NCBI RefSeq assembly: GCF_024609765.1
Contig: NZ_JANFDG010000026.1
Coordinates: 20,161 to 84,160 of the forward strand
Length of the DNA stretch: 64,000 nt
From: Shinella pollutisoli
Lineage (GTDB): Bacteria; Pseudomonadota; Alphaproteobacteria; Rhizobiales; Rhizobiaceae
Direction of reading: 5' to 3'
Below are positions 32,879-41,464 of the stretch, piece by piece (position 1 is the first letter of the stretch; each line of letters opens with the position of its first letter). Position numbers and translations under genes: made by a program. Under the pieces are notes generated by a model. The model did not search any database. It saw only the letters and a program-made list of their open reading frames with translations, and was not told where the DNA came from.

Positions 32879-33094
32879 TCACTCCATCATCTGCATGCCG
32901 CAACCGCCGTCGCAGGCCATGTGCAAGTGATTGCGCGCGCCGGCAAGCGTGGCCCGGATGGTGCCACCGCAGCGCGGGCAGACGCAGCGGGCGCGCTTCA
33001 GGCCCTTCTTGTTCATCACGCTCTTGAGCTTCATGCCGGTGGCGAGGACCTCGGCGATCCCCTTCGTGTCGATTTTTTGCACTGGCCTGGTCAT
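32879..33094 (-). CDS. Small zinc-ribbon phage protein
   Basis: Seventy-one residues with a four-cysteine ribbon: CPRC (about 39-42) and CDGGC (about 61-65), plus nearby histidines. Such small zinc ribbons are frequent in phage middle operons and may bind DNA or RNA. Start ATG at 33094 overlaps the GemA stop. Confidence 0.7.
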   Translation of the reverse strand: MTRPVQKIDTKGIAEVLATGMKLKSVMNKKGLKRARCVCPRCGGTIRATLAGARNHLHMACDGGCGMQMME

Positions 33095-33747
33095 GTCCGC
33101 TTTCCCTTCTTCGCCGCGCGGACCTCTTCGCCGAGCGCGTTCATGACTGCCTGCCAGTCCTTGGGCTTCAGATCGCCGAGCCACGCACGGCGAACGCCGA
33201 GGATCGAATAGACGACCTCGTCGAAACCGCGGCGCAGGATCAGATCGACGCCCGGATGGAGGATGCGCCATTGCGCCCAGGCGATCTTGGCGCCATCGGC
33301 TGCGAGCCACTCCTGGCCGCAGGTCGTGCCGAACCGGACACCCGCCTCCCGCTTCAGCCACGCCTTGAGCCCCTCGACGGCGGCGCGGCCATCGGCCGGG
33401 TCGTGGAGGAAGCGCGTATCGTCGACGCCGGTCTGATCCTTGACGAAGCCAAGCATGGCCCTGTCGTCGCGGTCGTGGATGACGCCGAGGTTCCAACCGG
33501 CGATCCAGAGCGCCTGCAATTTTTTCGCGTATTTGCCGGTGAGCTGGCGTCGGCCGGCCGGCCGAGCGTCGGCCGAGGCAAAGCCGAGCCGGCGCAGCTC
33601 CGCCAGCACGGCGTCCTGCTGGGCCGGCTTCATCAGCGACAGCCGCGGCTCGCCCGTCACGCGGACATAGAGCGACCGCTTGTCATCGTCCTCGGTGATG
33701 CCGAGTTGGCGGAAGCCGGTATGGATGGCACGAATTGCGGTGCTCAC
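33091..33747 (-). CDS. GemA-like protein (Mu gp16, DUF1018)
   Basis: The 218-residue protein matches the GemA/DUF1018 family of transposable phages: IHTGFRQLGITEDDDKRSLY, LSLMKPAQQDAVLAELRRLG, YAKKLQALWIAGWNLGVIHD and DRDDRAMLGFVKDQTGV. In Mu, GemA modulates host gene expression, including gyrase-related genes. It carries a longer C-terminal extension than usual (about residues 120-218). Confidence 0.88.
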   Translation of the reverse strand: MSTAIRAIHTGFRQLGITEDDDKRSLYVRVTGEPRLSLMKPAQQDAVLAELRRLGFASADARPAGRRQLTGKYAKKLQALWIAGWNLGVIHDRDDRAMLGFVKDQTGVDDTRFLHDPADGRAAVEGLKAWLKREAGVRFGTTCGQEWLAADGAKIAWAQWRILHPGVDLILRRGFDEVVYSILGVRRAWLGDLKPKDWQAVMNALGEEVRAAKKGKRT

Positions 33748-34223
33748 AGTCCCGCCTCCTCAAGCAAGGTTGCCGCCTGCTCCGAGATCTCGGGCCGGAA
33801 AAAGCCGAGCCGGATTTCCAGCGGAGACGAAAAGCCACCGACCTCGTCCCGGCCGGTCAGCAGCGGCGTGTCGATGCAGGCTGCGAGGCAAGTTGCCAGC
33901 CGGCGCTCCAGCGGCTCGACGGTCGGAACGTCGACGCCCATCTCGCGGTCGATCGCGCGATCCAGGTCCTCGCCGCCGAGAATCCGGTTTTCCGGTATCT
34001 GGCCGGCGAATATCCCCCCGCAGGCAATGTCGATCGCCCGCGTCTGGCGGTCGCGCAGGTGGCGATAGCGGGCGGCATCCTTCACGAGCTGCTCGTGCAG
34101 GTAATCGGCACATCGAGAGCAAAGGTCGTTATCGTGCCAGCAGAGGGGCTGACCGTCGATCTCCATCCCGGGTTCGATATGGTCGATGCCGCACTCGCGG
34201 CATTTGCGAGCCGTGGCCGTCAT
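33744..34223 (-). CDS. Phage protein with N-terminal zinc finger
   Basis: A 159-residue protein with CRECG, CWHD and CSRCAD near the N-terminus (cysteines at about 8, 11, 28, 35 and 38), likely a zinc site, followed by a helical region (YLHEQLVKDAARYRHLRDRQ). No family recognised. It sits directly downstream of the CtrA-like gene with ATGA overlap. Confidence 0.65.
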   Translation of the reverse strand: MTATARKCRECGIDHIEPGMEIDGQPLCWHDNDLCSRCADYLHEQLVKDAARYRHLRDRQTRAIDIACGGIFAGQIPENRILGGEDLDRAIDREMGVDVPTVEPLERRLATCLAACIDTPLLTGRDEVGGFSSPLEIRLGFFRPEISEQAATLLEEAGL

Positions 34224-34558
34224 GCGCGGTTTTCCCTGTCTTTGAGCCTGTAGCCCTGGCCCCAGACGGTCTCGATAGCGACACCGTGGAGCTGAAGCTT
34301 GCGGCGGATTTTGCAGACGAGGACATCGACGATCTTCTCTTCGGGTTCCTCCATCCGGTCGCTGTAGAGCACGGACATCAGGTAGCTCTTTGTGGCGAGT
34401 TCCCTCTTCATCAGGGCGCCGACCAGCCGGCTTTCGGTCGGCGTCAGCCCCCACTCGACCGGGGGATGCCACTCGGCCACGAGCAATTCCTCCAACTGGC
34501 GGACGCGTTCGGCGAGGCTCTCGTTCTTGGCGATCAGGGCTGCGACCATTTCATCCAT
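34220..34558 (-). CDS. Coiled-coil protein with CtrA-like winged helix (copy 1)
   Basis: This 112-residue protein has an N-terminal coiled coil (MVAALIAKNESLAERVRQLE) joined to an OmpR-type winged helix (about 35-110). The recognition segment EEKIVDVLVCKIRRKL matches host Ctr[17 protein letters not shown] at 10 of 16 positions, and ETVWGQGYRL mirrors Ctr[11 protein letters not shown]. There is no receiver domain, so it would not respond to phosphorylation; the coiled coil may supply dimerisation. ATG at 34558 overlaps the stop of the paralogue upstream. It may bind or block CtrA sites or phage promoters. Confidence 0.85.
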   Translation of the reverse strand: MDEMVAALIAKNESLAERVRQLEELLVAEWHPPVEWGLTPTESRLVGALMKRELATKSYLMSVLYSDRMEEPEEKIVDVLVCKIRRKLQLHGVAIETVWGQGYRLKDRENRA

Positions 34559-34922
34559 GGCTGGCCGCCTTTCGGCGATAGCTTTGCCGATCGGCAAGCC
34601 GATAGCCCACGAAACGCTCACCGGTGATCACGACACCGAACGGTCCCACCTTGGCCCGAAGTTTGCTTACGTGGCTCTCGACGACGGAGCTCGCAGGAGA
34701 CTCCCCGAAGAGGAGCCGGTCGCCATAGAGCGCTTGGTAGAGCATGTCCTTGGTGACGATGTCGCGCACTGTCAAAGCGGCGAAGACGCGCCGTTCGGCG
34801 TTGGTGAGGCTCCACTCGACCGGAATGTTGACATCGTCGGGAACGAGGAGAGCTTCCAGCTCCCTCACACGCTGACGCAGAACCTCAATCTCGTCCTGCT
34901 GTGCCTGAATGAGGTCATCCAC
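34551..34922 (-). CDS. Coiled-coil protein with OmpR/CtrA-like winged helix (copy 2)
   Basis: A 123-residue paralogue of the next gene: coiled coil DEIEVLRQRVRELEALLV, then winged helix (about 35-115) with WSLTNAERRVFAALTVRDIV and the recognition segment ASSVVESHVSKLRAKVG and VGYRLAD. It is more divergent from CtrA than copy 1 in the DNA-contact helix, so it may read a different site. No receiver domain. The two genes overlap by 8 bp and look like an old tandem duplication. Confidence 0.8.
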   Translation of the reverse strand: MDDLIQAQQDEIEVLRQRVRELEALLVPDDVNIPVEWSLTNAERRVFAALTVRDIVTKDMLYQALYGDRLLFGESPASSVVESHVSKLRAKVGPFGVVITGERFVGYRLADRQSYRRKAASHG

Positions 34923-35727
34923 GGGCCTTCCTCCTGTTCATGAAGAGGACGGAGGCGTAAGCGCGCCAGAAGGGAACCTTGCGCTCGATCGCGAAGCGCT
35001 TGGCCTCCCTTTCCAGCTCCTCCCCTTTCACCCTGATGATCAGCGAAATGCGGTCGTCGTCGATCTCGCCCGCATACTCTTTCGCGAAAACAAGGCATTC
35101 GACGCCTCGGATCATGTGGGCGGAAACGGGTGCGGCACCCGATCTCACGCAAATGTCCAGAACACGGCGGGCGCCTACCGCGTAGCGCCGGCTCACCAGG
35201 CTGGCGATGGTGGAGATCGCCATCGTGTCGCCCGGGCGAAAGCGGGAGTACGGCGGTGGGTTCTTGAGGATGGTGACACCCGCTCGCTCGCAGACTTGGG
35301 CGATCGTCATCGCGTCCTCGTCACCGGCGGCGACGAGGGCGGAATGGAGCTGCGTCGGCGTCACGGAGATGCGGTCGCGGTTATGCCGAACGAACGCCCC
35401 GGCCCGCTTCTCCTCTTCCGGGGCTGCGACGACCAGCACAGGTATCAGCGGGATACCGCCGTGCGTGACCGCGGCGATCGCCGTGTGCTGGCCGTCGAGC
35501 ACGTCGAGCCGCTCGTCGACGCGCGCAACGACCGGCGGCTTGAAGGCCGTCCAATCCCATTCCGAGACGATTTTGCGGATGAGACGGATCGACCGTTCGG
35601 AGAGGTCGCGTTGGTAGCGCGGATCGATGAAGAGCGACGCGGGCGGCACGATCTCGATTTCCGGCGGTGTTCCGGGCGCAGTCGCCGGTACGAGGTCGCC
35701 GAGCTGGAGAGGAGCGATCTGTCTCAT
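34915..35727 (-). CDS. ParB/Srx-fold protein (copy 1)
   Basis: The 270-residue protein starts with a ParB N-terminal-like domain: IEIVPPASLFIDPRYQRDLS (about 24-43) and the nucleotide-binding DVLDGQHTAIAAVTHGGIPL (about 74-93). The C-terminal two thirds has helical segments without an obvious DNA-binding domain. Such proteins in phages can be CTP-dependent clamps, nucleases or modification factors; no decision is possible here. ATG overlaps the upstream stop. Confidence 0.72.
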   Translation of the reverse strand: MRQIAPLQLGDLVPATAPGTPPEIEIVPPASLFIDPRYQRDLSERSIRLIRKIVSEWDWTAFKPPVVARVDERLDVLDGQHTAIAAVTHGGIPLIPVLVVAAPEEEKRAGAFVRHNRDRISVTPTQLHSALVAAGDEDAMTIAQVCERAGVTILKNPPPYSRFRPGDTMAISTIASLVSRRYAVGARRVLDICVRSGAAPVSAHMIRGVECLVFAKEYAGEIDDDRISLIIRVKGEELEREAKRFAIERKVPFWRAYASVLFMNRRKARG

Positions 35728-36035
35728 GGCTGCCTCCCGCCCGTGGATAGGGCGGTGAGGCGTTTCGCCAGTTCGGCCATGAAGCGACTGAAGTCCGGAT
35801 CAAGCTGCTCGCGGGATTGTGCGCGGCACTCAGCTGCAAAATCCATCAGTGTCCATGCCTCGAAACGCCCTCCATCGATGCGGCTGGCATCGGCTGTCTC
35901 GACGGCGGCAATTCTCCACCGCAGCAATTCGCTCGCAACGTCGCCAATGTCGTCTTCCGACAAAGGGGGAACATTCGCCCAGTTGCGGGTGGCGCATTCA
36001 AGGAAATGCACCGCTTCTTCGCGAGAAACGCTCAT
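35724..36035 (-). CDS. Hypothetical phage protein
   Basis: A 103-residue acidic, helical protein (SREEAVHFLECATRNWANVP, DIGDVASELLRWRIAAVETA). No family recognised. It is packed between overlapping genes of the early/middle operon, so it is very likely expressed. Confidence 0.6.
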   Translation of the reverse strand: MSVSREEAVHFLECATRNWANVPPLSEDDIGDVASELLRWRIAAVETADASRIDGGRFEAWTLMDFAAECRAQSREQLDPDFSRFMAELAKRLTALSTGGRQP

Positions 36036-36286
36036 GCCTGATCCTTTCCGGAAGTGTCGAGGGCGTAGCCACCGCAGGTGTTAACAGCCAGGGCAATCCA
36101 GAGAGCGATCTTGCAGGCTTCGTCGTCGGAGCGCTGGCGGTGAAGGTCGACGGTCAGAACGTCGCGGCCGTCGGCATCGACGAGCGTCGCATGGCATTCG
36201 TCGGAAACCGTCAATGGGAGACGGACGCCCACCTTGAGGAGGTCTGCCGCGTATCGAGCGCGGGGTGCATTGGTTTCGCGGTTCAT
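36032..36286 (-). CDS. Hypothetical phage protein
   Basis: Eighty-four residues, mixed alpha/beta pattern (GVRLPLTVSDECHATLVDAD, DDEACKIALWIALAVNTCGG). No family recognised. Four-base overlaps with both neighbours support expression. Confidence 0.58.
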   Translation of the reverse strand: MNRETNAPRARYAADLLKVGVRLPLTVSDECHATLVDADGRDVLTVDLHRQRSDDEACKIALWIALAVNTCGGYALDTSGKDQA

Positions 36287-36540
36287 GGCGCACCTGCCAT
36301 TTCCCGCACGGCCTTGAGAGCCTGCTGGTTGAGCGCGCGGGCGGCGACGTAGGAGCCGGACGGGCAGACGCTGATCGGCATGACCTCGGCATTGGCGTCG
36401 AGGCCGAAGACAGCGTTGCATGCAAAGGCGACGGCCGCGGCCCGGCCGCCGGAGGAGGAGACGCGGCCGGCGCCGCAGCACGGGCACCGCGTCAGCTTCA
36501 GGAGAGCGCTTTCGCGCGCGGAGACGAGGGCGCGGGTCAC
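36283..36540 (-). CDS. Small Cys-rich phage protein
   Basis: Eighty-five residues with GTG start at 36540 overlapping the previous stop. A CPCCGAGR motif near residue 19 suggests a metal or zinc-finger knuckle; one more cysteine pair lies at about 42 and 59. No family recognised. Confidence 0.55.
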   Translation of the reverse strand: MTRALVSARESALLKLTRCPCCGAGRVSSSGGRAAAVAFACNAVFGLDANAEVMPISVCPSGSYVAARALNQQALKAVREMAGAP

Positions 36541-36893
36541 AGGACAAACCTCGCGTCGATAGCGGCATTTCTGGCTCTCAAGCCGAGCTTGTTCGCCTGA
36601 TCGGGGAACTTTCCGACGAACCAATCGACGGCTCGGTCAAAATCCTCGGCGGTGGCCTCGATCCACCACTCGCGTTTTGGTGACCGCCCTTCCAAGCTGC
36701 AGGCGGAAAGCATTCCCACCCGAGCGGCGCAGGTCATAAAGGCGCCGATTTCGACCTGGCAGGCCAGCACCTTCTGCACGCCGATCGCCTCTAACTGTTC
36801 GGCAAGGCTGAACATCAACGGGTTGGACCATGCGCAGATCATCCGCGCCGCCTCGGCGCGGATGGCGGAAGGCAAGGTGAAGATCTTCTCCAT
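36537..36893 (-). CDS. Hypothetical phage protein
   Basis: A 118-residue protein with two helical segments (IFTLPSAIRAEAARMICAWS, SLAEQLEAIGVQKVLACQVE) and ending WFVGKFPDQANKLGLRARN. No family recognised. ATG at 36893 is the first start compatible with normal composition; upstream in-frame sequence overlaps the DUF3164 stop. Confidence 0.55.
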   Translation of the reverse strand: MEKIFTLPSAIRAEAARMICAWSNPLMFSLAEQLEAIGVQKVLACQVEIGAFMTCAARVGMLSACSLEGRSPKREWWIEATAEDFDRAVDWFVGKFPDQANKLGLRARNAAIDARFVL

Positions 36894-36904
36894 CGTCCCG
36901 CCCC

Positions 36905-37558
36905 TCACGCCTTGGCGAGGTCGATCGTCACCGGGCGCCACCCTTCGGTGACGCTATCGCGACGATAGAACCGCATGTACTGCTTGGTGCCGGTGACGCG
37001 CATCGAATCGCGGATCGCGTCCATGGCCCGCTGCCAGCGCTCGTCGGCGATGTCCTGGCGTAGCAGCATGAAGATCTCGGCCCGGTTGATCCTGCCCTCC
37101 TTGTCGGTATTGAAGGCACGCGTCACGATTGACTGGATTTCCGGCCGGGCCTCGGCCGACCATTCGTTGAGGCACTCGTCGATCAGGCTCTTGGCGATAT
37201 GCAGCTCCGGCCCGAAATCGATCTGGTCGGCAACCTGCACCTGGACCTTCATGAGGCCGTCGAAGGTCTGATAGGTCCGGTTGCCCTTCACGCCGCCGAT
37301 CCTCGCGCCGTATTCCTGCGCGAGAAGCGCGTCGAGGTCGCCGAGATCGACATTGCTGTAGCCGAGGAAGCGGCTGATCTGTGCGTTGAGCGCGATGGCA
37401 TGCCCCATGATCTTGCGCACCACCTCGTCCTGCAGCTTGTCCTGCGGCTTGATGAGGGAAAGCGGCACCAGGGCGCCCTTGGCGTCCGGCATGTATTCCT
37501 TGCCGTTGACGATGACGACGCCGGTTTCGGGCTGTTCTTCGAGAATGCAGGTGTCCAT
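36905..37558 (-). CDS. DUF3164 family phage protein
   Basis: The 217-residue protein belongs to DUF3164, a family almost confined to Mu-like phages (sometimes misnamed sulfate transporter). Hallmarks: VIVNGKEYMPDAKGALVPLS, HAIALNAQISRFLGYSNVDL, QEYGARIGGVKGNRTYQTFD and the ending MRVTGTKQYMRFYRRDS. Role unknown, early expression. Confidence 0.9.
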   Translation of the reverse strand: MDTCILEEQPETGVVIVNGKEYMPDAKGALVPLSLIKPQDKLQDEVVRKIMGHAIALNAQISRFLGYSNVDLGDLDALLAQEYGARIGGVKGNRTYQTFDGLMKVQVQVADQIDFGPELHIAKSLIDECLNEWSAEARPEIQSIVTRAFNTDKEGRINRAEIFMLLRQDIADERWQRAMDAIRDSMRVTGTKQYMRFYRRDSVTEGWRPVTIDLAKA

Positions 37559-37570
37559 GGCGCAGATCCT

Positions 37571-37870
37571 TCAGCGTTTCGTGAGGTGGGGGAGAGTTGG
37601 CCGGAAGGCGGTCACGTTGTCGCTCGTGCCGACGTCCGTGATGTCCGCTGCCGCCTTCCGGTTTCTGAGAGCGTCGTTGCCGACCCTGAGGCGATGTTCG
37701 AGGATGCGGTTCTCCTCCTCGATCTCCTGGGCGAGTGCGACGGCCGTGTTGAGCTTTCCGGCGATGACAAGGGCCTCGCCGTATCCGACGGCGCGGCCCG
37801 GCTGGAGGGCCGCTACAACGGTCCTCCGCAAATCTGCGAGGTGGTCGGAAAGGAGGGAGGCGAGGTTCAT
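37571..37870 (-). CDS. Hypothetical early phage protein
   Basis: A 99-residue helical protein (NLASLLSDHLADLRRTVVAA, NTAVALAQEIEEENRILEHR). No family recognised. The start overlaps the previous stop in the early operon. Confidence 0.58.
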   Translation of the reverse strand: MNLASLLSDHLADLRRTVVAALQPGRAVGYGEALVIAGKLNTAVALAQEIEEENRILEHRLRVGNDALRNRKAAADITDVGTSDNVTAFRPTLPHLTKR

Positions 37871-38154
37871 GACTTCCTCCCCTTGTCGAAATCGACCTGG
37901 ACGATCTTGCTTTCCAGGGCGGCCGTCGCCTCGCTTTCGAGCGCGCGAGCGATTGCGTTCGCTTCTCCGGAACGAAGGATGGCGATCTCGCGCTCCAGGA
38001 GGGAGGCGAGCTTTAGGGCGTGCGAAAGCTCGATGACGATGTCCCGCGCCTTGTGGGCCGGCAGCGCCTTGCCTTCTGCGGTGTACGGCAGGATGCTGCC
38101 GGTCACGTTCATGATGGTGGCGCTGAGTGTGGTGTCGTAGACGGGGGACATCAT
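37867..38154 (-). CDS. Hypothetical early phage protein
   Basis: A 95-residue protein with a long helix (IVIELSHALKLASLLEREIA, NAIARALESEATAALESKIV). It is coupled by ATGA overlap to the MuB-like gene. No family recognised. Confidence 0.58.
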   Translation of the reverse strand: MMSPVYDTTLSATIMNVTGSILPYTAEGKALPAHKARDIVIELSHALKLASLLEREIAILRSGEANAIARALESEATAALESKIVQVDFDKGRKS

Positions 38155-39173
38155 GCCAGTTCCCCCATGTCGCGGTTGCGCCAGGCCGCCGTCAGGTGCT
38201 TGAGCGAGATATCCTCGCCGGCACCGAGGGCGGACACGGCGGCCGCCCGGACCGTGCGGTCGATGTTTCGCAGCGCGCCCGGCTTGGAAGCGATGCCCGA
38301 AAGGAACCTGACGCAATCGGCATCCTCGATCCCCCAGGCGTCGATCAGCATACGGGCGTCTCCCGCAGGATCGCGTTCCGTCGCCAGGCGCAGGTCGAAG
38401 CGCGTCAGGACCTGGGCGCGGCTGGCGATCGAGCCGCGATCCTTCAGGAAAGCCGTGCCTGTGTCCTCGTTACCGATCAGGGTGACGCCGCACTTGTAAA
38501 TGTCTACGAAGTGCCGGAGCTGGTTGATCGCCTCGGGAACGAGATTCTGCGCCTCGTCGACGATGAGCAGCGAACCTTCGCCGATCCGTTGGAGCTTGCG
38601 GCCGATGGCCCGCACGAGGCGGGCCGGATTGTGTTCGTGCACGTCGAGTTCCATCGCCAGCTCGACCAGCATGCCGTGGACGGTTTTCGTATGGGGGCTC
38701 ACCGTCGCGATCCAGCAATGCGGGCGTGTGTCGACGAAGTGCCGCGCGGCGGTCGTCTTGCCCGCGCCGGAGGGCAGCACGACCATCGTGAAACCCGCGG
38801 TAAGCTGCGACTGGAGCAGAACGTTGTAGACCTCGGCGCCGGTCGCCGTGCGAATGAACTTCGGCGATACGGGCAGGCTGGCGGCGATGCCCGCGCTCTC
38901 CTCCAGTGCATCCAGCCAGTTGTTGACGTCGTCGTTGACGTTGGCGAGCACACCCGGATAGTTCCCGTTGGACCATTGGCTGAAGGTGCCGTCTTTCACG
39001 CCGGTACGGCGGCTGACCTCGGCCTTGTTCCAGCCGTGTTCGCGGGCGACGTCGATGACGCGGGAAAGCAGCTTCCGCCACCGCTCGATCTCGGCGGGAC
39101 CGTGCTTGGATACGAAGTCCTGCGCCGGGGCGGGAAACTTCCATTCCGGAATTGTGTTCATAGGCTTTTTCAT
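38151..39173 (-). CDS. MuB-like AAA+ transposition protein
   Basis: MuB is the ATP-dependent target-selection partner of the MuA transposase. The 340-residue protein has an N-terminal helix-turn-helix (NKAEVSRRTGVKDGTFSQWS, about 49-68), Walker A PSGAGKTT (134-141), Walker B SLLIVDEA (201-208) and a sensor region GVTLIGNED. Length is close to Mu B (312). ATG at 39173 has GAAGGAACC upstream. It follows the transposase gene after 66 bp that contain a plus-strand terminator-like hairpin. Confidence 0.94.
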   Translation of the reverse strand: MKKPMNTIPEWKFPAPAQDFVSKHGPAEIERWRKLLSRVIDVAREHGWNKAEVSRRTGVKDGTFSQWSNGNYPGVLANVNDDVNNWLDALEESAGIAASLPVSPKFIRTATGAEVYNVLLQSQLTAGFTMVVLPSGAGKTTAARHFVDTRPHCWIATVSPHTKTVHGMLVELAMELDVHEHNPARLVRAIGRKLQRIGEGSLLIVDEAQNLVPEAINQLRHFVDIYKCGVTLIGNEDTGTAFLKDRGSIASRAQVLTRFDLRLATERDPAGDARMLIDAWGIEDADCVRFLSGIASKPGALRNIDRTVRAAAVSALGAGEDISLKHLTAAWRNRDMGELA

Positions 39174-39198
39174 TTAGGGTTCCTTCTGTTTCATTGGT

Positions 39199-39226
39199 GC
39201 GGGCCTTTTGGCCCGCTATTTTTTTT
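39199..39226 (+). terminator. Plus-strand intrinsic terminator between MuA and MuB genes
   Basis: GCGGGCC-TTTT-GGCCCGC followed by TATTTTTTTT is a textbook rho-independent terminator, but on the plus strand, opposite to the flanking transposase and MuB genes. On the minus strand the stem is preceded by A residues and not followed by T, so it should not stop A-B transcription. It could end an antisense transcript or structure the MuB leader. Confidence 0.6.
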
Positions 39227-39239
39227 GGAACCGAACGCA

Positions 39240-41240
39240 CTACTTCTCGGCCCTGTGCTTGCGGCCCGGCGCGATAGCTGCCGGTCGATCCCCTTGCGGG
39301 AATGGGAGGATGGCGGCGTCGCCGCCTGCCAGGCGCGCGAGCCCCCGGCTTAAATTGTCCTGGTATTGATGCGCGTCGATCGTCTCGACCGGAGCGGCCT
39401 GCCGGCGCGTGATGAGGCGCGTGACCTTCGGCCGGGCGGTTTTCGGCGCCGGGGCGTCGGCGCGCTCGCCGCGCCTCATCAACTCCTTCAACTGCACGTC
39501 GCCGAGCCGGCGCGCAGCGTCCTTCTGCGCCTTCAGGGACTTCGCGGCCGCGCTCTCCGCACGGGCTGTCTCTCGGGCGGACGCCTGGCAGTCGAAGCCG
39601 GTCTTGGCGACGCAGGCAGCGTCGCAGATAAACCGATCGTCCTTGTCGTAGACCTTGACCGTCCCGTGCAGATCGGAAGGATCGAAACGCACCGTCAGCT
39701 TCCTGCCGATCCACTCGTTCAGCTCGCGCGCGTGGTAGCGGTTGCCGAAGAGATGGACGGCGCCTGCGGGCTTGCGTGCGGTCACGGTCTCGGCGGTGAG
39801 CATCCAAAGGGACCGCTGCATGGGGCTGGCGAAGCGCACGAGGTTTGCCGGATCGGCCATGCTCTCCGCGAAGGTGGCGTCGAAGCTGCGGCCCCTGGCG
39901 GTCTCGGTCTCGCGGCCGATGCGGGCATTGTGTTCGGCGATCCGGGCGGCGACGTGCTTTTCGAGCTGCTCGATCGGCACGGCCCACTTGCCGTAGTTCT
40001 CCGGCTTGTGCGCCGGACTGCGCCCCGTATAGGCGCCGGCCATGTCGGGATGTTTGCAGATTTCCTCGGCGAGGTCGCGCCAGGCGCGCTCGATCGGCTT
40101 GGATCGGCCGGAATAGGGCTTCACGAAGCGGCCCTCGATGCCGAGCGTCTTCAGGAGGCCCGAGACCTCGTCCTCCGTGATCTTGAAACGGAAACGGCGT
40201 CCTGTCTTTCCCGATATCTTCTTCGAGGCGAAGGCCTTTCCGTTGTCCATGTAGAGACGCTCGGGAATGCCGTGTTCCTCGACCATCCGGCCGACGATGG
40301 TGCGGACCGCCTCCCAGGTCTCGGCCTCGGTCAACGTCCATGAGAGGATCTTGCGCGAATAGAGGTCCTGCGTCGCCATGAGATAGACGCGGGTCGGCTT
40401 GTCGCGCCCGGGGAACTGCACATGCAGGTCGAGCTTGTGACCGTCCGTATTGACATACTGCATCGCCATCAGATGGGCGACCGAGCGCTGCTGGGCGGGG
40501 AGGAGCTTGCGCGCCTCCTCCTTGCCCTTGCGGGCGAGGATCTGTACGGCGCGGGGAACCTTGACGTTCATTCGCCGGCGCAGGGCCCACTCGGCGGGGA
40601 TCGGCGCCCAGCCCTTCTCCTTTGCAACCTCGACCATGCGGCGGTAGCAGGAGGAGAACGTCGCCCCCTCTGGCCGCAGATAGTCGGAGGCAAGCACATC
40701 CCAGGCGTCGGGATGGCATTCCGCCGTCTGTGTCTCCTCGCCGTTCGCGGCTGCGCTCTCTGGGGCCAGCGCGGCAAGCCAGTCCTGCCGCGCCTTTCCC
40801 TCGACCTTCTTTCGCCATTCGTAGAGCGACGAGCGGGCGATCTCGAACTTGTCTTCGCAGAAGGCCGTGGCCTGCCTGGCGCTGATACCGGCCGCGCGCA
40901 TGCCGTCCCAGGCGGTCAGCACGTCGAGACGCCTCTGGCAGACGGCGCGCTGCGCATCCGTCAGGGCTTCGAAGCGCCGCCAAAGCAGGTTTGAATCCGC
41001 CTTTTCGGGGATGGCGGGTGCGGCTTCGAGAAAGGCAAGCTTCGAGCGCGCCGCCTCGGGCAGCAGGGAATAGTGGTACTCGTAGCCGCCGCCACCATCC
41101 CGGCCTGAGAGCTTCCGGCATTTTGTCGTGTTCAGGCGCCATCCCTCGCGGATGACGATCCTGGCGAGGCTTGGCACCGCTGCCGGCAGGCCGGGCAGCT
41201 TCGCGGCGGCAAGCTCCGCGAGGGTGAACCACTCCTTCAT
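39240..41240 (-). CDS. MuA-like DDE transposase
   Basis: The 666-residue protein (Mu A is 663) carries out strand transfer during integration and replicative transposition. The N-terminal Mu DNA-binding domain (WFTLAELAAAKLPGLP) is followed by helical end-binding domains and the rve catalytic core with D266 (NTDGHKLDL), D332 (MDNGKAF) and E384 (RSKPIERAWRDL), matching Mu D269, D336 and E392. A C-terminal Mu transposase beta-barrel and basic tail follow. All catalytic residues are present, so it should be active. Confidence 0.96.
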   Translation of the reverse strand: MKEWFTLAELAAAKLPGLPAAVPSLARIVIREGWRLNTTKCRKLSGRDGGGGYEYHYSLLPEAARSKLAFLEAAPAIPEKADSNLLWRRFEALTDAQRAVCQRRLDVLTAWDGMRAAGISARQATAFCEDKFEIARSSLYEWRKKVEGKARQDWLAALAPESAAANGEETQTAECHPDAWDVLASDYLRPEGATFSSCYRRMVEVAKEKGWAPIPAEWALRRRMNVKVPRAVQILARKGKEEARKLLPAQQRSVAHLMAMQYVNTDGHKLDLHVQFPGRDKPTRVYLMATQDLYSRKILSWTLTEAETWEAVRTIVGRMVEEHGIPERLYMDNGKAFASKKISGKTGRRFRFKITEDEVSGLLKTLGIEGRFVKPYSGRSKPIERAWRDLAEEICKHPDMAGAYTGRSPAHKPENYGKWAVPIEQLEKHVAARIAEHNARIGRETETARGRSFDATFAESMADPANLVRFASPMQRSLWMLTAETVTARKPAGAVHLFGNRYHARELNEWIGRKLTVRFDPSDLHGTVKVYDKDDRFICDAACVAKTGFDCQASARETARAESAAAKSLKAQKDAARRLGDVQLKELMRRGERADAPAPKTARPKVTRLITRRQAAPVETIDAHQYQDNLSRGLARLAGGDAAILPFPQGDRPAAIAPGRKHRAEK

Positions 41241-41464
41241 ACCCGGCCGCCCTTCTTCTCGGCCATCCAGGCACGAATGTCGGCCTCGTGTTCGCGGCAG
41301 AACATCAGCGTGGCCCGGATCGCGATGATGCGGTCCATGAGCATGACGCGCTGCTCTTCCTTCATCCGGCCCTCGCGCACCAGGCGTGGATAGAGCTTCT
41401 GCCGCTCGGCGATTTCCCGGTCGACCTCGGCGATCTGTCCGATAATGGAGATTTTCCCGGCCAT
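41237..41464 (-). CDS. Small coiled-coil early protein
   Basis: A 75-residue charged helical protein (IIGQIAEVDREIAERQKLYP, RLVREGRMKEEQRVMLMDRI). Its ATG overlaps the stop upstream and its stop overlaps the transposase start. It resembles small early proteins found beside transposase genes of Mu-like phages. Confidence 0.65.
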   Translation of the reverse strand: MAGKISIIGQIAEVDREIAERQKLYPRLVREGRMKEEQRVMLMDRIIAIRATLMFCREHEADIRAWMAEKKGGRV

